From positions 31,602,956 to 31,666,955 of the forward strand of contig OY997594.1 in NCBI GenBank assembly GCA_963921825.1: a stretch of 64,000 nucleotides of DNA, read 5' to 3'. Position numbers and translations under genes: made by a program. The notes beneath the pieces are model-generated. The model was not told where the DNA came from, did not search any database, and saw only the letters and a list, made by a program, of their open reading frames with translations. Of this stretch, positions 53,721-62,700 are shown in pieces (position 1 is the first letter of the stretch; each line of letters starts with the position of its first letter). Origin of the DNA: Erodium maritimum. Its lineage: Eukaryota > Streptophyta > Magnoliopsida > Geraniales > Geraniaceae.

Positions 53721-54119
53721 GGGAAAACTACCGATACCTACCCAAAACCATGCCCATTTAACTGATGTTTACTCTGAAGTTTAAAGTTAACTGATGCATA
53801 CCCTTAAGTTTCAAAAATGTAACTCAAAACCCCTCCGTCAGCTAAAATGACGAAAATACCCTCAACTACACTTCAATAATTATGTTAAAAAACATATTTA
53901 AAAATTACTTTTGTTATATATATATATATATATATTTACTTATTAAATGACTTCATTTTTATTTAAAAAAATCACTGAGGGTATTTTCGTCATTTTAGCT
54001 GACAAAAGGGGTTTTTAGTTACAAATCGTAACTTAAGGGTATGCATCAGTTAACTTTAAACTTCAGAGTAAACATCAGTTAAATGGGCATGATTTTGGGT
54101 AGGTATTGATAGTTTTCCC
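53721..54119. mobile_element. Mutator-like MITE with 150-bp inverted arms
   Basis: Left arm GGGAAAACTACCGATACCTA...AAAATGACGAAAATACCCTC (53721-53869) matches the inverted right arm (about 53970-54119, ending TAGTTTTCCC) at about 90 percent. The loop holds a TA run at 53915-53934. Both flanks are TATATAT-rich, and a 9-bp TSD with one mismatch fits (TATATATAT and TGTATATAT). Non-coding. Confidence 0.8.
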
Positions 54120-54128
54120 TGTATATAT

Positions 54129-54931
54129 ATATATGATTATGATAGTGAAAACTTGTGAGATTGATTGGGAGTATTTAGACAAACATTTTGATAAACATTC
54201 AGTTTCCATTTGCCTAGCCCGATATACTTTGGACTTTGAAGACGACACATTATTGGGCCCAACTTTTTATTTCGAGCTAACCCGAAACTTCTCAACTCTC
54301 CACTTTTTGCTTTGCCACAAAGAAGAGGCAGTGAAACTTTTGGCTCACTCATATCACCAATCCATATGTCATGCCAAAACCCACACTCCATCTGATGCTA
54401 TAACTCCCAAAGAGGGGACTGAAATGCGGGTCTTCAATCAGCTCTTGGATGAATGGAAAAACGACGTTATTTTTGCAATATGAAAGCATGAGACAACAAC
54501 ACACATAAAAAAATATACAAGCAAACCTTGGCTGCCTAAAACACGATCAACATATAGATATAGACACCTTCAGTCAAGATATGGACATCCTTATTAAATG
54601 GTTGGGATATTATCTTGATTTATAGTTTTTTAAATTAAAATTTTGTATTTTTCATAATTGGAACTGGGTTTTTTTAAAACCCTAACTTTGCTCTAATTGA
54701 TAAAGTAAACTGAATTTTCGAAGTTCATAAAAGTTGATGCATATTTCGAAATTTCCTGATATTTTGGAATTCGAATCATTGTTATTTATGGTTTTCTAAA
54801 AAGTTAGAAAATTTTAATATTCGAAATTGGATCCTAATTATTCATAAAACCTCAATTTTGACTTTATCGAAAAAGTTTAATTGTGTTTTTTGTTAAAATT
54901 AGTTGGCTGATCCTAAATTACATTGGATGCT
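54129..54931. other. Intergenic with one unidentified open frame
   Basis: AT-rich sequence. A minus-strand open frame (54391-54137) reads MECGFWHDIWIGDMSEPKVS and later GKWKLNVYQNVCLN. The FWHDIWIGD words resemble the pre-zinc region of LINE ORF2 (FW.D.W.GD), but the rest does not follow, so I leave it unassigned. Confidence 0.4.
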
Positions 54932-54940
54932 TACATATGT
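54932..54940. repeat. 9-bp TSD, left copy, Mutator-like element
   Basis: TACATATGT, repeated at 58321-58329. Confidence 0.85.
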
Positions 54941-55066
54941 GGGTAAATTACATCTACATACCCCGAATTATACGACTTTAACGGTTTACTACCCCAAATT
55001 TTATTCGTAACATTCGCCTACCCCGAACTAACCAATAATTACGACGTTACCCCCTTCCGTCCACTT
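54941..55066 (+). repeat. Left terminal inverted repeat of the MULE
   Basis: Starts GGGTAAATTACATCTACATA and runs through ATTACGACGTTACCCCCTT. Confidence 0.85.
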
Positions 55067-55239
55067 TTTCGTTTGTACACTGTTCACCTTTTTTAAAATT
55101 CCAAAAACGCCCTTGTTCATTATAAAACCTATTTTCAATTTTCAAAAATATATTTATTAAAAAATATTTTTTTTTTCTTATCCTCTCTTCTCTCCACCTC
55201 TTCTTTTAACTTTCTTATCCTTTCTCTCTCTATCAAAGG

Positions 55240-55660
55240 CCTCACCGGCATCCATGGTGAGACCTCATCGGCATCCAAGGCGAGACGTCACCGGCGTCCT
55301 TCGTCAACGGCTTCATTCGTCTCCAGCGCCCACGGAGAGACCACACCGGTGTCTAGGGCGAGACCTCACCGGTGTCCTTCTTCATCATTCTCGACCACGG
55401 CGAGGGGACCACGGGGCGACAGTGGGCAAAGCTAAGGGCGAGACCTCACCAATTTCCCTCTTTATCGTTCTATTTGATTTTAATTTTTGGTGTTGTATGA
55501 GATTTGAGTTTCTAATTTTTGGTATTGTATGAGATTTGGGTTTCTGATTTGGGTCTGGAACTTAGGACGGTTGGAGGTGGTCGGAGAAGAGGGTTGGAGG
55601 TGGTCGGACAGTTGGCGATGGTCGGAGAAGAGGGTTGGGCGTTCTCCATATTTGATGGGG
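55240..55660. other. GC-richer interior of the MULE, possible captured fragment
   Basis: Contains diverged repeats of GGCGAGACCTCACCGG (55260-55460) and TTGGAGGTGGTCGGA with GAAGAGGGTTGG (55575-55640). Open frames are short, with no known domain. Confidence 0.35.
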
Positions 55661-55736
55661 TATGCTTCTGGTTTGATGTGTATGAAGAAGATGAACAGTA
55701 ACAGTAAAAAAAGAATTTAAACAAAAGAAAGTGAAG

Positions 55737-55753
55737 AAACAAATGTAGTTAAA
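55737..55753. repeat. TSD, left copy, retroposon 55754-57809
   Basis: AAACAAATGTAGTTAAA, repeated at 57807-57823. The 14 bases CAAATGTAGTTAAA are unambiguous; the leading A residues merge with the poly(A) at the right copy. Confidence 0.88.
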
Positions 55754-55758
55754 CTTGT

Positions 55759-57349
55759 ATGATTTTGAGCGCTAACCAACCATTCGAGATGTCTCCTGCT
55801 AGCCGGAAAAATCCACTGGTCGATGGTGGGGAGTTTTTATCCCTATCTTCCTTTGGTTCCATTTTGTTATCTCTGTACAGGGATTACGTCTCCATCTTCA
55901 AGGCAACGACAAGTCCTAAGGTCAGGAAGGAGGAACGGGTGAGGGATTTTCAGGCAGCAAAACGTTCCGGACAACGACAAGTTCATGTCAAAGTTCCGGC
56001 CAAGGATCGAGTTCAAGTCACAGTTCGTTCCAAGCCTGTGGTTCCCGGTGGTGATGCGCAGAAGAGATCTGTGACGATGACTTCTGTTTCAGGGACGAAG
56101 AAGACGGCTGGGGAGGCTGGGCTTGTCACAGACTCATCGAAGTTGAAGGTTCCAGTTCCGGGGATTCACGGAGTTCATGCTGCAAACGCAGTAATAAATG
56201 GGCACAGTGATCGTGTTTCTTCCCAGAGGTATGATGAAAATTCGAGCTACAAAAGTTGTAAGATTTTCATCCACAATTTACCGTGTGGAACAGATGCAGA
56301 TTAGGTTCGTAATGCCTTGAGTCCCTTCGGTGAGATTGTATTAGTTACGGTTCCGAAGCGAGCAAATCGACGTGGTTTCTTGTTTGGTTTTGTCTCCTTC
56401 AAAACCATAGAGGTCGCTCAGAAGGTTATTGAAACCTATAATGGTTACAAACTGAACGGCTACACCTTGTTTTTAGCATTTTCTCGCCCTGAAAAAGATG
56501 TAGTGCTTCCGGCGAGTTCCCCTGTTTTGAGTCTTCCAAAACAGAGCATTGTTGATGGTGCAGTGGTGACTTCGGGGGAGGACTCTGACAGTATTCCGAC
56601 ATCTGAAAATCTGATTTTGGTGCAGACTGGGGTCGACGTTCAAATTTCTGGCGATGAGATGAATTGCCGGCAGCCTGGGCGATCATCGGTGCCAGCGGAA
56701 TCAATGGAGAATCGCAATCCCGGAAGTCCAACGATTATTGATACTGTTATCCCGGTGTTGGTTACCCAGAAATCACTCCCCTTGATTGCAGCATCAATAG
56801 AAAATCGCATTCCATCGTTTCCAAAAATCTTGGCTGCGTATATGGAGAACCAGGTTTCACGCGAGGAAGAAGCGATGCGTGGAGGGCTTGTATCTGGAAT
56901 GGACCATGGGGTAAATGGGTCTTGTGTAGTAGTGATCCATTAGCAGGTGTTGCTGGTACAAGTAAAGGGACGTGTGGGCCAGGTTTATCGGGTGCAGATC
57001 AGGCTGTTGGGCTTTGTACCAATTCTGTTGTTAAAGGCCCAATACAGGTGGGTTGTGAACCCTCTTTGGCTGATATTTTTAAGCGAATCGGGTCTGTTCT
57101 GGGTCCTTCATCCGTTGTGGGCACGGCTCAAGGTAGACCTCAACTGCAGACAGGTCCAATATCGGACTCGTTAACTGCGAGGGTTGTAGATACTTTTGTT
57201 GATCACCCGTGGAAATACATTCTATTGAGTCCAAAAAGTATTCCCATTGAGGTTCCAAGAAAACGAGGTCGTCCAAAAAAAGGACAGCCAAAAAAGACTG
57301 CGCCTCCAGTTGTCTTTTACCATACAAGGGCAAAAACATCGTCTGATAA

Positions 57350-57386
<37 letters not shown>

Positions 57387-57569
57387 CCAGCGGGAAGCCT
57401 CACAATTGACATTGCTAAACGAAGTAAAGATGGTGAGTGGAGCTTTAGTAAGAGATTTGTGAAAAGGGTTGTTGCCAATTCCCTAGTCTCTGAATCCCCA
57501 CAGCGTGTTGAGGATGAGGAGGGCGTCGAGTTTAGCGAGGACGAGGTTAACCCGGAATGGAGTCCATGA
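55759..57569 (+). pseudogene. RRM plus AT-hook protein, ORF1-like, lightly broken
   Basis: Start MILSANQPFEMSPASRKN (the second Met at 55789 is also possible). Residues 1-165 are basic and linker-like. The RRM follows: RNP2 in CKIFIHNLP, then an in-frame TAG after CGTDAD, LSPFGEIVLVTVPKRANRRG, RNP1 in FLFGFVSFKT and NGYKLNGYTLFLAFSRPEK. A Ser/Pro/Ile-rich middle contains repeated ENRNPGSPTI/ENRIPSFPKI words. A frame change lies near 56930. The C-terminal part has PWKYILLSPKSIP, the AT-hook VPRKRGRPKKGQPKK, a poly-Gly run from a 35-G tract, and an acidic end VEFSEDEVNPEWSP. RNA binding and binding to AT-rich DNA are the expected activities. The origin (LINE ORF1 or host gene) is undecided. Confidence 0.75.
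57350..57384 (+). repeat. G35 homopolymer
   Basis: Thirty-five consecutive G residues within the ORF1-like frame, read as poly-Gly. Such a tract is rarely stable, so its true length is doubtful. It could form stacked quadruplexes. Confidence 0.92.
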
Positions 57570-57806
57570 CGCTCAACTCCTGTATCGGTGTCTAATCGAT
57601 TCCTTTGCTTGAATTCAAACAGGAAGTAGGCAAGGAGGGTGGCGCTCTGTTTAGTGTACTTTCCTGTTTCAGTTTTGGTTTTTTAGTATTGTTATTTGCT
57701 TTTGTATCGGTTGGGGAAAAAGGTCCTTTTAAGGAGTTTTTTTTCTTGCATCGTTTTTACTTTTTGTAGAACGTTTGCCTAATAAAAAATTTCGCTTATA
57801 AAAAAA

Positions 57807-57823
57807 AAACAAATGTAGTTAAA
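57807..57823. repeat. TSD, right copy, retroposon 55754-57809
   Basis: AAACAAATGTAGTTAAA, matching 55737-55753. Confidence 0.88.
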
Positions 57824-58195
57824 AAGGATTAAAATTTGATTTTTTAAAGACAAAACTATTTTTAAATAAAGACTAAATTTTTAAAAAATAAATATCATTT
57901 TTAAAATAATAATAATAATGATTTTTAATTAGAAATATGAATTTTATAAAATGAAAAATGATTTTTTTTTAAAATAAACATGATTTAAAAAAAAATAAAA
58001 AATAAAATTATTTATTTATTTATAAACATTTTATTTTTTTTAATTATTAAATGAAATAATATTAAAGAATATTTGATAATAATTAATTTATTTATAGTTG
58101 ATTTAATAGGAATAAACTAATTATAGGGTATGAGAGTGTAAATTCGGATAATAGTAAAGGGTATTTCAGTCATTTTACAAAAAAAAGTAACACCC

Positions 58196-58320
58196 TTGGA
58201 TGGAAAGGGGGTAACGTCGTAATTATTGGTTAGTTCGGGGTAGGCGAATGTTACGAATAAACTTTGGGATAGTAAACCGTTAAAGTCGTATAGTTCGGGG
58301 TATGTAGATGTAATTTACCC
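58196..58320 (-). repeat. Right terminal inverted repeat of the MULE
   Basis: Ends GATGTAATTTACCC, the inverse of 54941-55066 with a handful of differences. Confidence 0.85.
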
Positions 58321-58329
58321 TACATATGT
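58321..58329. repeat. 9-bp TSD, right copy, Mutator-like element
   Basis: TACATATGT, matching 54932-54940. Confidence 0.85.
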
Positions 58330-58848
58330 TAATAAGATTAACATACTTGGATGATTATAATCAACGTAAAAGAAATGATGTAGAGATCTCGTATTTTCAC
58401 AAAATTATTATTGTCTTATCACTTGAATTGTATAGAATAGTCCCATATGACCAATATAAAACTTTTTTTCTTATATTTCTTCTAGGCTACTTTTGTACAA
58501 CCATTTGTAACTCATATATACCATTATGTAGCTTTTCGTAATTATCCCTTGATTTTATGTCAGGCTTAACTAGAGTTGTAATCGGACTACATACCATATC
58601 CAGAGGACATTTAATTACCCTTTCCAGATAATTTGGGTACAAAACTTCTATGTCCAGATGCTGTCCGAATTATCGGTAAAGTTCTGAATTTTGGGGTTTC
58701 TGAATCTGTCCGGTTCCATATTTTACCCAGACCTAAGTAGGCTCACTATTTTGAGCCCAAAATATCCATTTCAACCCATTTCCTCTATTAAAAATTTTAA
58801 AATAAGAAAAAACACACAATTTCTTTTAACTATTCGAGTGAAAAACTA
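58330..58848. other. Spacer between MULE and LINE
   Basis: AT-rich; no gene, repeat end or RNA recognised. Confidence 0.5.
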
Positions 58849-59040
58849 TTTTTTTTGATAAACGATGGGAAAATTCATTATACTTTAAGTAGGAGTACAA
58901 TGAAAAGAAAGGAAAACAAACCAGAATGGTTGTTCCTGCTAAAACCAAACAATAAATAACCAAAATACACAAAAGAATGTCTGCAAGAAACATCAAACAC
59001 TTACGAGACAAAAAACTGCATAACCTGAGACCTGCCAAGA

Positions 59041-60045
59041 TCAAACAAAACAATCCAAAGGAGCTTTCTGCCAAGCTACAAAAGATGAGTAAGGCTTTAG
59101 TAAGTCACCCGCCTGAAACAAGGAAAAACTGAGAGTCTGCAGCTTCAAAAAAGATGCTTCCACCAGCTCCTCCACTGAATTAAATACCAAGCCATTCCTT
59201 CTCAACCACAAAATCCAGAAGGTCACATAAACCATCCTCAGCTAGATCAGCTTTCGACCTCTCTACAACAAACCGGTCCAACCCAAAAATATAGGATGGA
59301 TTGAACAATCATGAATGCACATAACTCCCCACCAACGATAGATTGAGGACCATAATTTCCAAGCAAAGGAGCAGTGGAGAAAGATATGATCTGCGTCTTC
59401 AAAAACAAGCTTGTAGGATTTACACAACATACCATTAAGAGAGACCCTGCAGCCTCTACTCTCTAGAAACACCATCGAGGGAATGGCGTTATTAAGGATC
59501 AACCACATAAGCATAGCATATTTCGGGGGCCATCTCTTGATCCAAAAAAGCCCGGACCATGGAGGGGGAGTGGGATGAGAATCCTCCAAAAGACCATAAA
59601 CTGTTTTTGTACTAAACTGAGTAGCCTTTGACCAGACTAAAGCATCCTCACAATCAAACCGAACTGGAAAAGATCCCAAAGAGGAGAGTAATCTCTGTAC
59701 TTCACTCTCCTACCAAATGAAGCAGTCTCTCCAAAACACCAAAGACCAAACTATTGCAGAGCACACCTCGTTGATCCGTATGTGCTTGGCCACCGAGAGT
59801 GAATACAAACGAGGATACTACACGGGCAAAGGGGAACGTCCGAGCCAGACGTCCTCCCAAAACCGGACTCGGTTTCCCCTACCAACCTTCCAATTCAAAT
59901 TTTGAGGCCTAAATATCTGTGAGAACCCAGTACTAGAGGCCAAAGCCACAATATGAGAGAATACTGAAGAAGAGGAAGGCTTATCCACTACAGACAGGTC
60001 CCAAGAATCAATAGACCATCCATACTTCTCGCAGATAAATCTTTT
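59041..60045 (-). pseudogene. LINE ORF2 zinc-knuckle region and C-terminus
   Basis: Contains VRFWEDVWLG near 59860 and, from 59679, FDCEDALVWSKATQFSTKTV and LFWIKRWPPKYAMLMWLILN. The zf-RVT core is CKSYKLVFEDADHIFLHC (about 59425-59370; the usual first CxxC is reduced to a single Cys here), then FAWKLWSSIYRWWG. The end at 59235-59041 reads VYVTFWILWLRRNGLVFNSV. Frame changes near 59700 and 59250 break it. Confidence 0.82.
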
Positions 60046-61397
60046 TCAAAGAGAGTCATGATCAGTGGCAAAACGCCAAAACCATTTCGCTAGAAGACTA
60101 TTGTTCACCTGCTCAAGTCTCCTTATGCCAAGACCTCCCTGTAAACGGGGTCTGCACACCTTACCCCAAGCCACTCTGTTTAAAACCTTGCGAGCTACAC
60201 TGCCTGACCAAAGGAAGCATCTTTTCCAAGCCTCTAATTCAAGTACAATTCCCTTGGGGGCCTTAAACAACGACATGTAAAAGACAGGTAAAGATGCTAA
60301 AGTTGAGTTTATAAGAGTTAAACGACCTGCCGAATTCAACATCTTCGTTTTCCATAATGCTAAGGACTTTTTGAACCTTCGAACAATTGGCTCCCATGTC
60401 TTGGCCCTTTTAGGATCAGCCCCCAATTGAAAACCCAAGTACCGAATAGGGAGCTCAACAACTTCACAATGAAATATATCCTGCACCAGACTCTCAGAAA
60501 TAGAGAAACCATTCAACAGGACATCATTAGATTTAGAGTAATTTATTTTAAGGCCAGAAACCAACTGATACATATCCAGAGTAGTCTTGAGAGTACGTAA
60601 ATGATCCTCAGTGCCCGAGACGAATAGCAAGGTATCATCTGCAAACTGCAGATGTGAGACCAAAAAACTGTCCCTACCAATTCTTACACCTCCAAAGTCC
60701 CCCTCAGAAATGCCTTTGGACAAGACCTGATGCAAGCCTTCAGCTGCCAAAAGAAACAAGAACGGGGATAAAGTACAACCTTGGCGAAGGCTCTTGGATA
60801 TCACAAAGTCCGATCCTGGGATCCATTAACAAGCATAGATAAAGAGGCCTTAAAACACGAAGCCATCCAGCTTCTCCAACGTTCACCGAACCCCATAAGA
60901 CACATAACGTCCTCCAAATAATCCCACCTGAGGTTGTCGTAGGCTTTCTCAAAGTCTAACTGCAGGAGAATAATTTTGGCCTTTGTCTGCTTAATCAACT
61001 GAATAGTTTCAGACGCTATCAACACGCCGTCCACTAGTTGGCGCCCCGCCACAAACCCACTTTGAACATCACTAATCAATTCTAGGAGCACAATCTTCAA
61101 TCTGTTTGCCAGCACCTTTGCCAATATCTTATACGGGCCTGAGATAAGACTGATCGGTCTCAATTCCGACATCGTTTCCGGATTCTGTACCTTGGGTATT
61201 AGGGTCAAGAAAGTAGCATTCAGACCTTTCCCAATTACACCCGTTTCATAGAACGCCTGTATGAAAGCAATCACATCTGCACCCACAATCTCCCAACAAT
61301 CTTGAAATTTTTTTAAAGTGAACCCGTCCGGTCCCGGGGATTTTTCTCTACCACAATCCCAAACAGCCTGTTTAATTTCCTCAGCCGAGAATCTCAA
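60046..61397 (-). pseudogene. LINE ORF2 reverse transcriptase domain
   Basis: Two adjoining frames. 61397-60801: CGREKSPGPDGFTLKKFQDC, ATFLTLIPKV, LRPISLISGPYKILAKVLAN, SGFVAGRQLVDGVLIASE and LLQLDFEKAYDNLRWDY (first catalytic Asp). 60804-60046: SLRQGCTLSPFLFLLAAEGL, VSHLQFADDTLLFVSG (catalytic pair), NYSKSNDVLLNG, IRYLGFQLGADPKRAKTW and KVCRPRLQGGLGIRRLEQVN. The two overlap by four bases at a single frame change. All catalytic residues are present. This copy is better preserved than the RT at 13573-29219 and comparable to that at 4545-6005. Confidence 0.93.
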
Positions 61398-61406
61398 TTC
61401 CAGAGT

Positions 61407-61862
61407 TCAACGTTGTACTTCAGACAAAGAGGAGAATGGTAACAGGGGAATAGTTAAGGGCGCTGGTGATACCTGACTAAAACGTCTCTGGAAATGATCT
61501 GTCGCATGGGCTTTAATTCCAGCAGGATCGGTGATCACTGAAGCATCATCACGAATAACTGAGAAGCGATTAACAGAGCCCTGAAAATTCGCTATCCGGT
61601 GAAAATACTTGGAACATAAATCTCCTCCATCAAACCAACGCTGCCGTGATTTCTGACACCATATTCTTGCTAACACTTTATGCTTATGGATTAAATCAAC
61701 CTTCAGTAGAGAACGTTTAATGCTTTCAGAGTCAGTCAAATCCCTGCTGTCCAAGATTTTGTCAAGCAACTCAATTTCTTTGGTAATGGTTTCGATTTGA
61801 GTATCGACCATCCCAAAAGCCTCCCGGTTCCAAACCTTGAGATCATCCCGTAACCACTTCAA
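61407..61862 (-). pseudogene. LINE ORF2 endonuclease-RT linker
   Basis: Continues in the same frame as RT and endonuclease, separated by single stop codons on each side (near 61866 and 61404). Contains WNREAFGMVDTQIETITKEI, a predicted helical stretch, ARIWCQKSRQRWFDGGDLCS and SKYFHRIANFQGSVNRFSVI, and ends SPAPLTIPLLPFSSLSEVQR. The '.SR..W...GD.NSKFFH' block is universal in plant LINEs. Confidence 0.88.
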
Positions 61863-61871
61863 CTTGAACCA

Positions 61872-62690
61872 CTAACGATAGCTTGGAGAGCCCGAACAAG
61901 AATACGACTCCCAAAAATCTTTGATCACCAAAATAAAGTCTTTGTGATCCAGCCAGACGTTAAGAAACCGAAATGGTTTAGGTCCCCAATTTATCGAGCA
62001 AGTTTCCAATACAACAGGACGATGATCAGATAAGCCACGCTCCAAGCATTTTTTAGAGATACCTTCAAACACGATTAGGAATTTAGGAGAAACCAAAAAC
62101 CGGTCCAATCTCGTTGCTTTAGACCCGGGACCATACCAAGTGAATTTGCAGCCCTCAAGTCTCAAGTTAGTTAACCCGAGTGACAAAACAAAATTCAAGA
62201 AGTTGGAACTATCAATTTCAGAGAATGCACTATTTCGACGTTCCTCCTCAGTTAACATCGAGTTAAAATCACCTCCAATGCAGACATTTTCCGGAAATAT
62301 GTGACTATAGGAATGAATCTCCTCCCAAAGGAGTAACCGGTCAGCCTCAAATGAGGGAGCATAGACATTGATACAAGCCATAGGGGAAGACGAGTCTGAC
62401 CAGAAACCAAACCACAGTATTGCATTCTTCAAAGGGATTACTTCAGTACATCGAAATATATCAGGCTTCCATACTGCGAGCAAGCCACCCGAGGCACCAT
62501 CAGACGGGGAGAATGAATGTTCCCAATTTCCATAAAAACCACAACTCCGAAGATAAGAAGGTGAGAAAGATTCGACCTTAGTTTCTTGGAGAAACACGAA
62601 ATCCGGGTGATAGCGTCTGATGGTGCTACTTATACTCCGTCTCTTCTGACCGGATTTAGTTCCTCTCACGTTCCATGAGAGGAACTTCAT
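61872..62690 (-). pseudogene. LINE ORF2 apurinic-type endonuclease domain
   Basis: Starts MKFLSWNVRGTKSGQKRRSI, the natural ORF2 start. Active-site blocks in order: FVFLQETKVESF (Glu), SGGLLAVWKPDIF, ACINVYAPSFEADR, CIGGDFNSMLTEEERRNS (Asp/Asn), CKFTWYGPGSKATRLDRFLV and RGLSDHRPVVLE (Asp-His). The domain is intact over 272 residues up to one stop codon. It nicks chromosomal DNA at T-rich sites, in line with the poly(A)-adjacent TSDs seen in this window. Confidence 0.93.
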
Positions 62691-62700
62691 TTGATCAGTT

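Larger units (their letters stand above)
55754..57809 (+). mobile_element. Retroposed RRM/AT-hook unit (ORF1-only LINE-like)
   Basis: A 2.06-kb insertion inside the MULE with a 14-17-bp TSD and a poly(A) tail (about 57800-57809). It starts some 35 bases before the ATG and ends ...GCCTAATAAAAAATTTCGCTTATAAAAAAAAA, a plant LINE-type terminus. The single protein has an RRM and an AT-hook motif. There is no endonuclease or RT. Few breaks (one stop, one frame change, one homopolymer) suggest a fairly recent copy. Plant L1 ORF1 proteins can contain an RRM, as the LINE at 58849-64000 shows, so this is most simply an ORF1-only derivative. A processed pseudogene of a host RRM gene is the alternative. 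Confidence 0.75.
54941..58320. mobile_element. Mutator-like (MULE) element with retroposon inside
   Basis: Terminal inverted repeats of about 125 bp (54941-55066 and 58196-58320), both beginning GGGTAAATTACATCTACATA, about 93 percent identical and rich in CTACCCCGAAC words, with an exact 9-bp TSD TACATATGT. Length and TSD are those of Mutator-like elements. No MURA-type transposase is present, so it is non-autonomous. Without the retroposed unit at 55754-57809 it would be about 1.3 kb. Its interior at 55240-55660 is GC-richer, with repeated GGCGAGACCTCACCGG and GGAGGTGGTCGGA words, and could be a captured fragment (Pack-MULE style); that is inference. Confidence 0.85.

Noticed and set aside
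54137..54391. Minus-strand frame with FWHDIWIGD resembling LINE ORF2
   Set aside because: Only nine residues agree; the following sequence does not match the LINE zinc-knuckle region.
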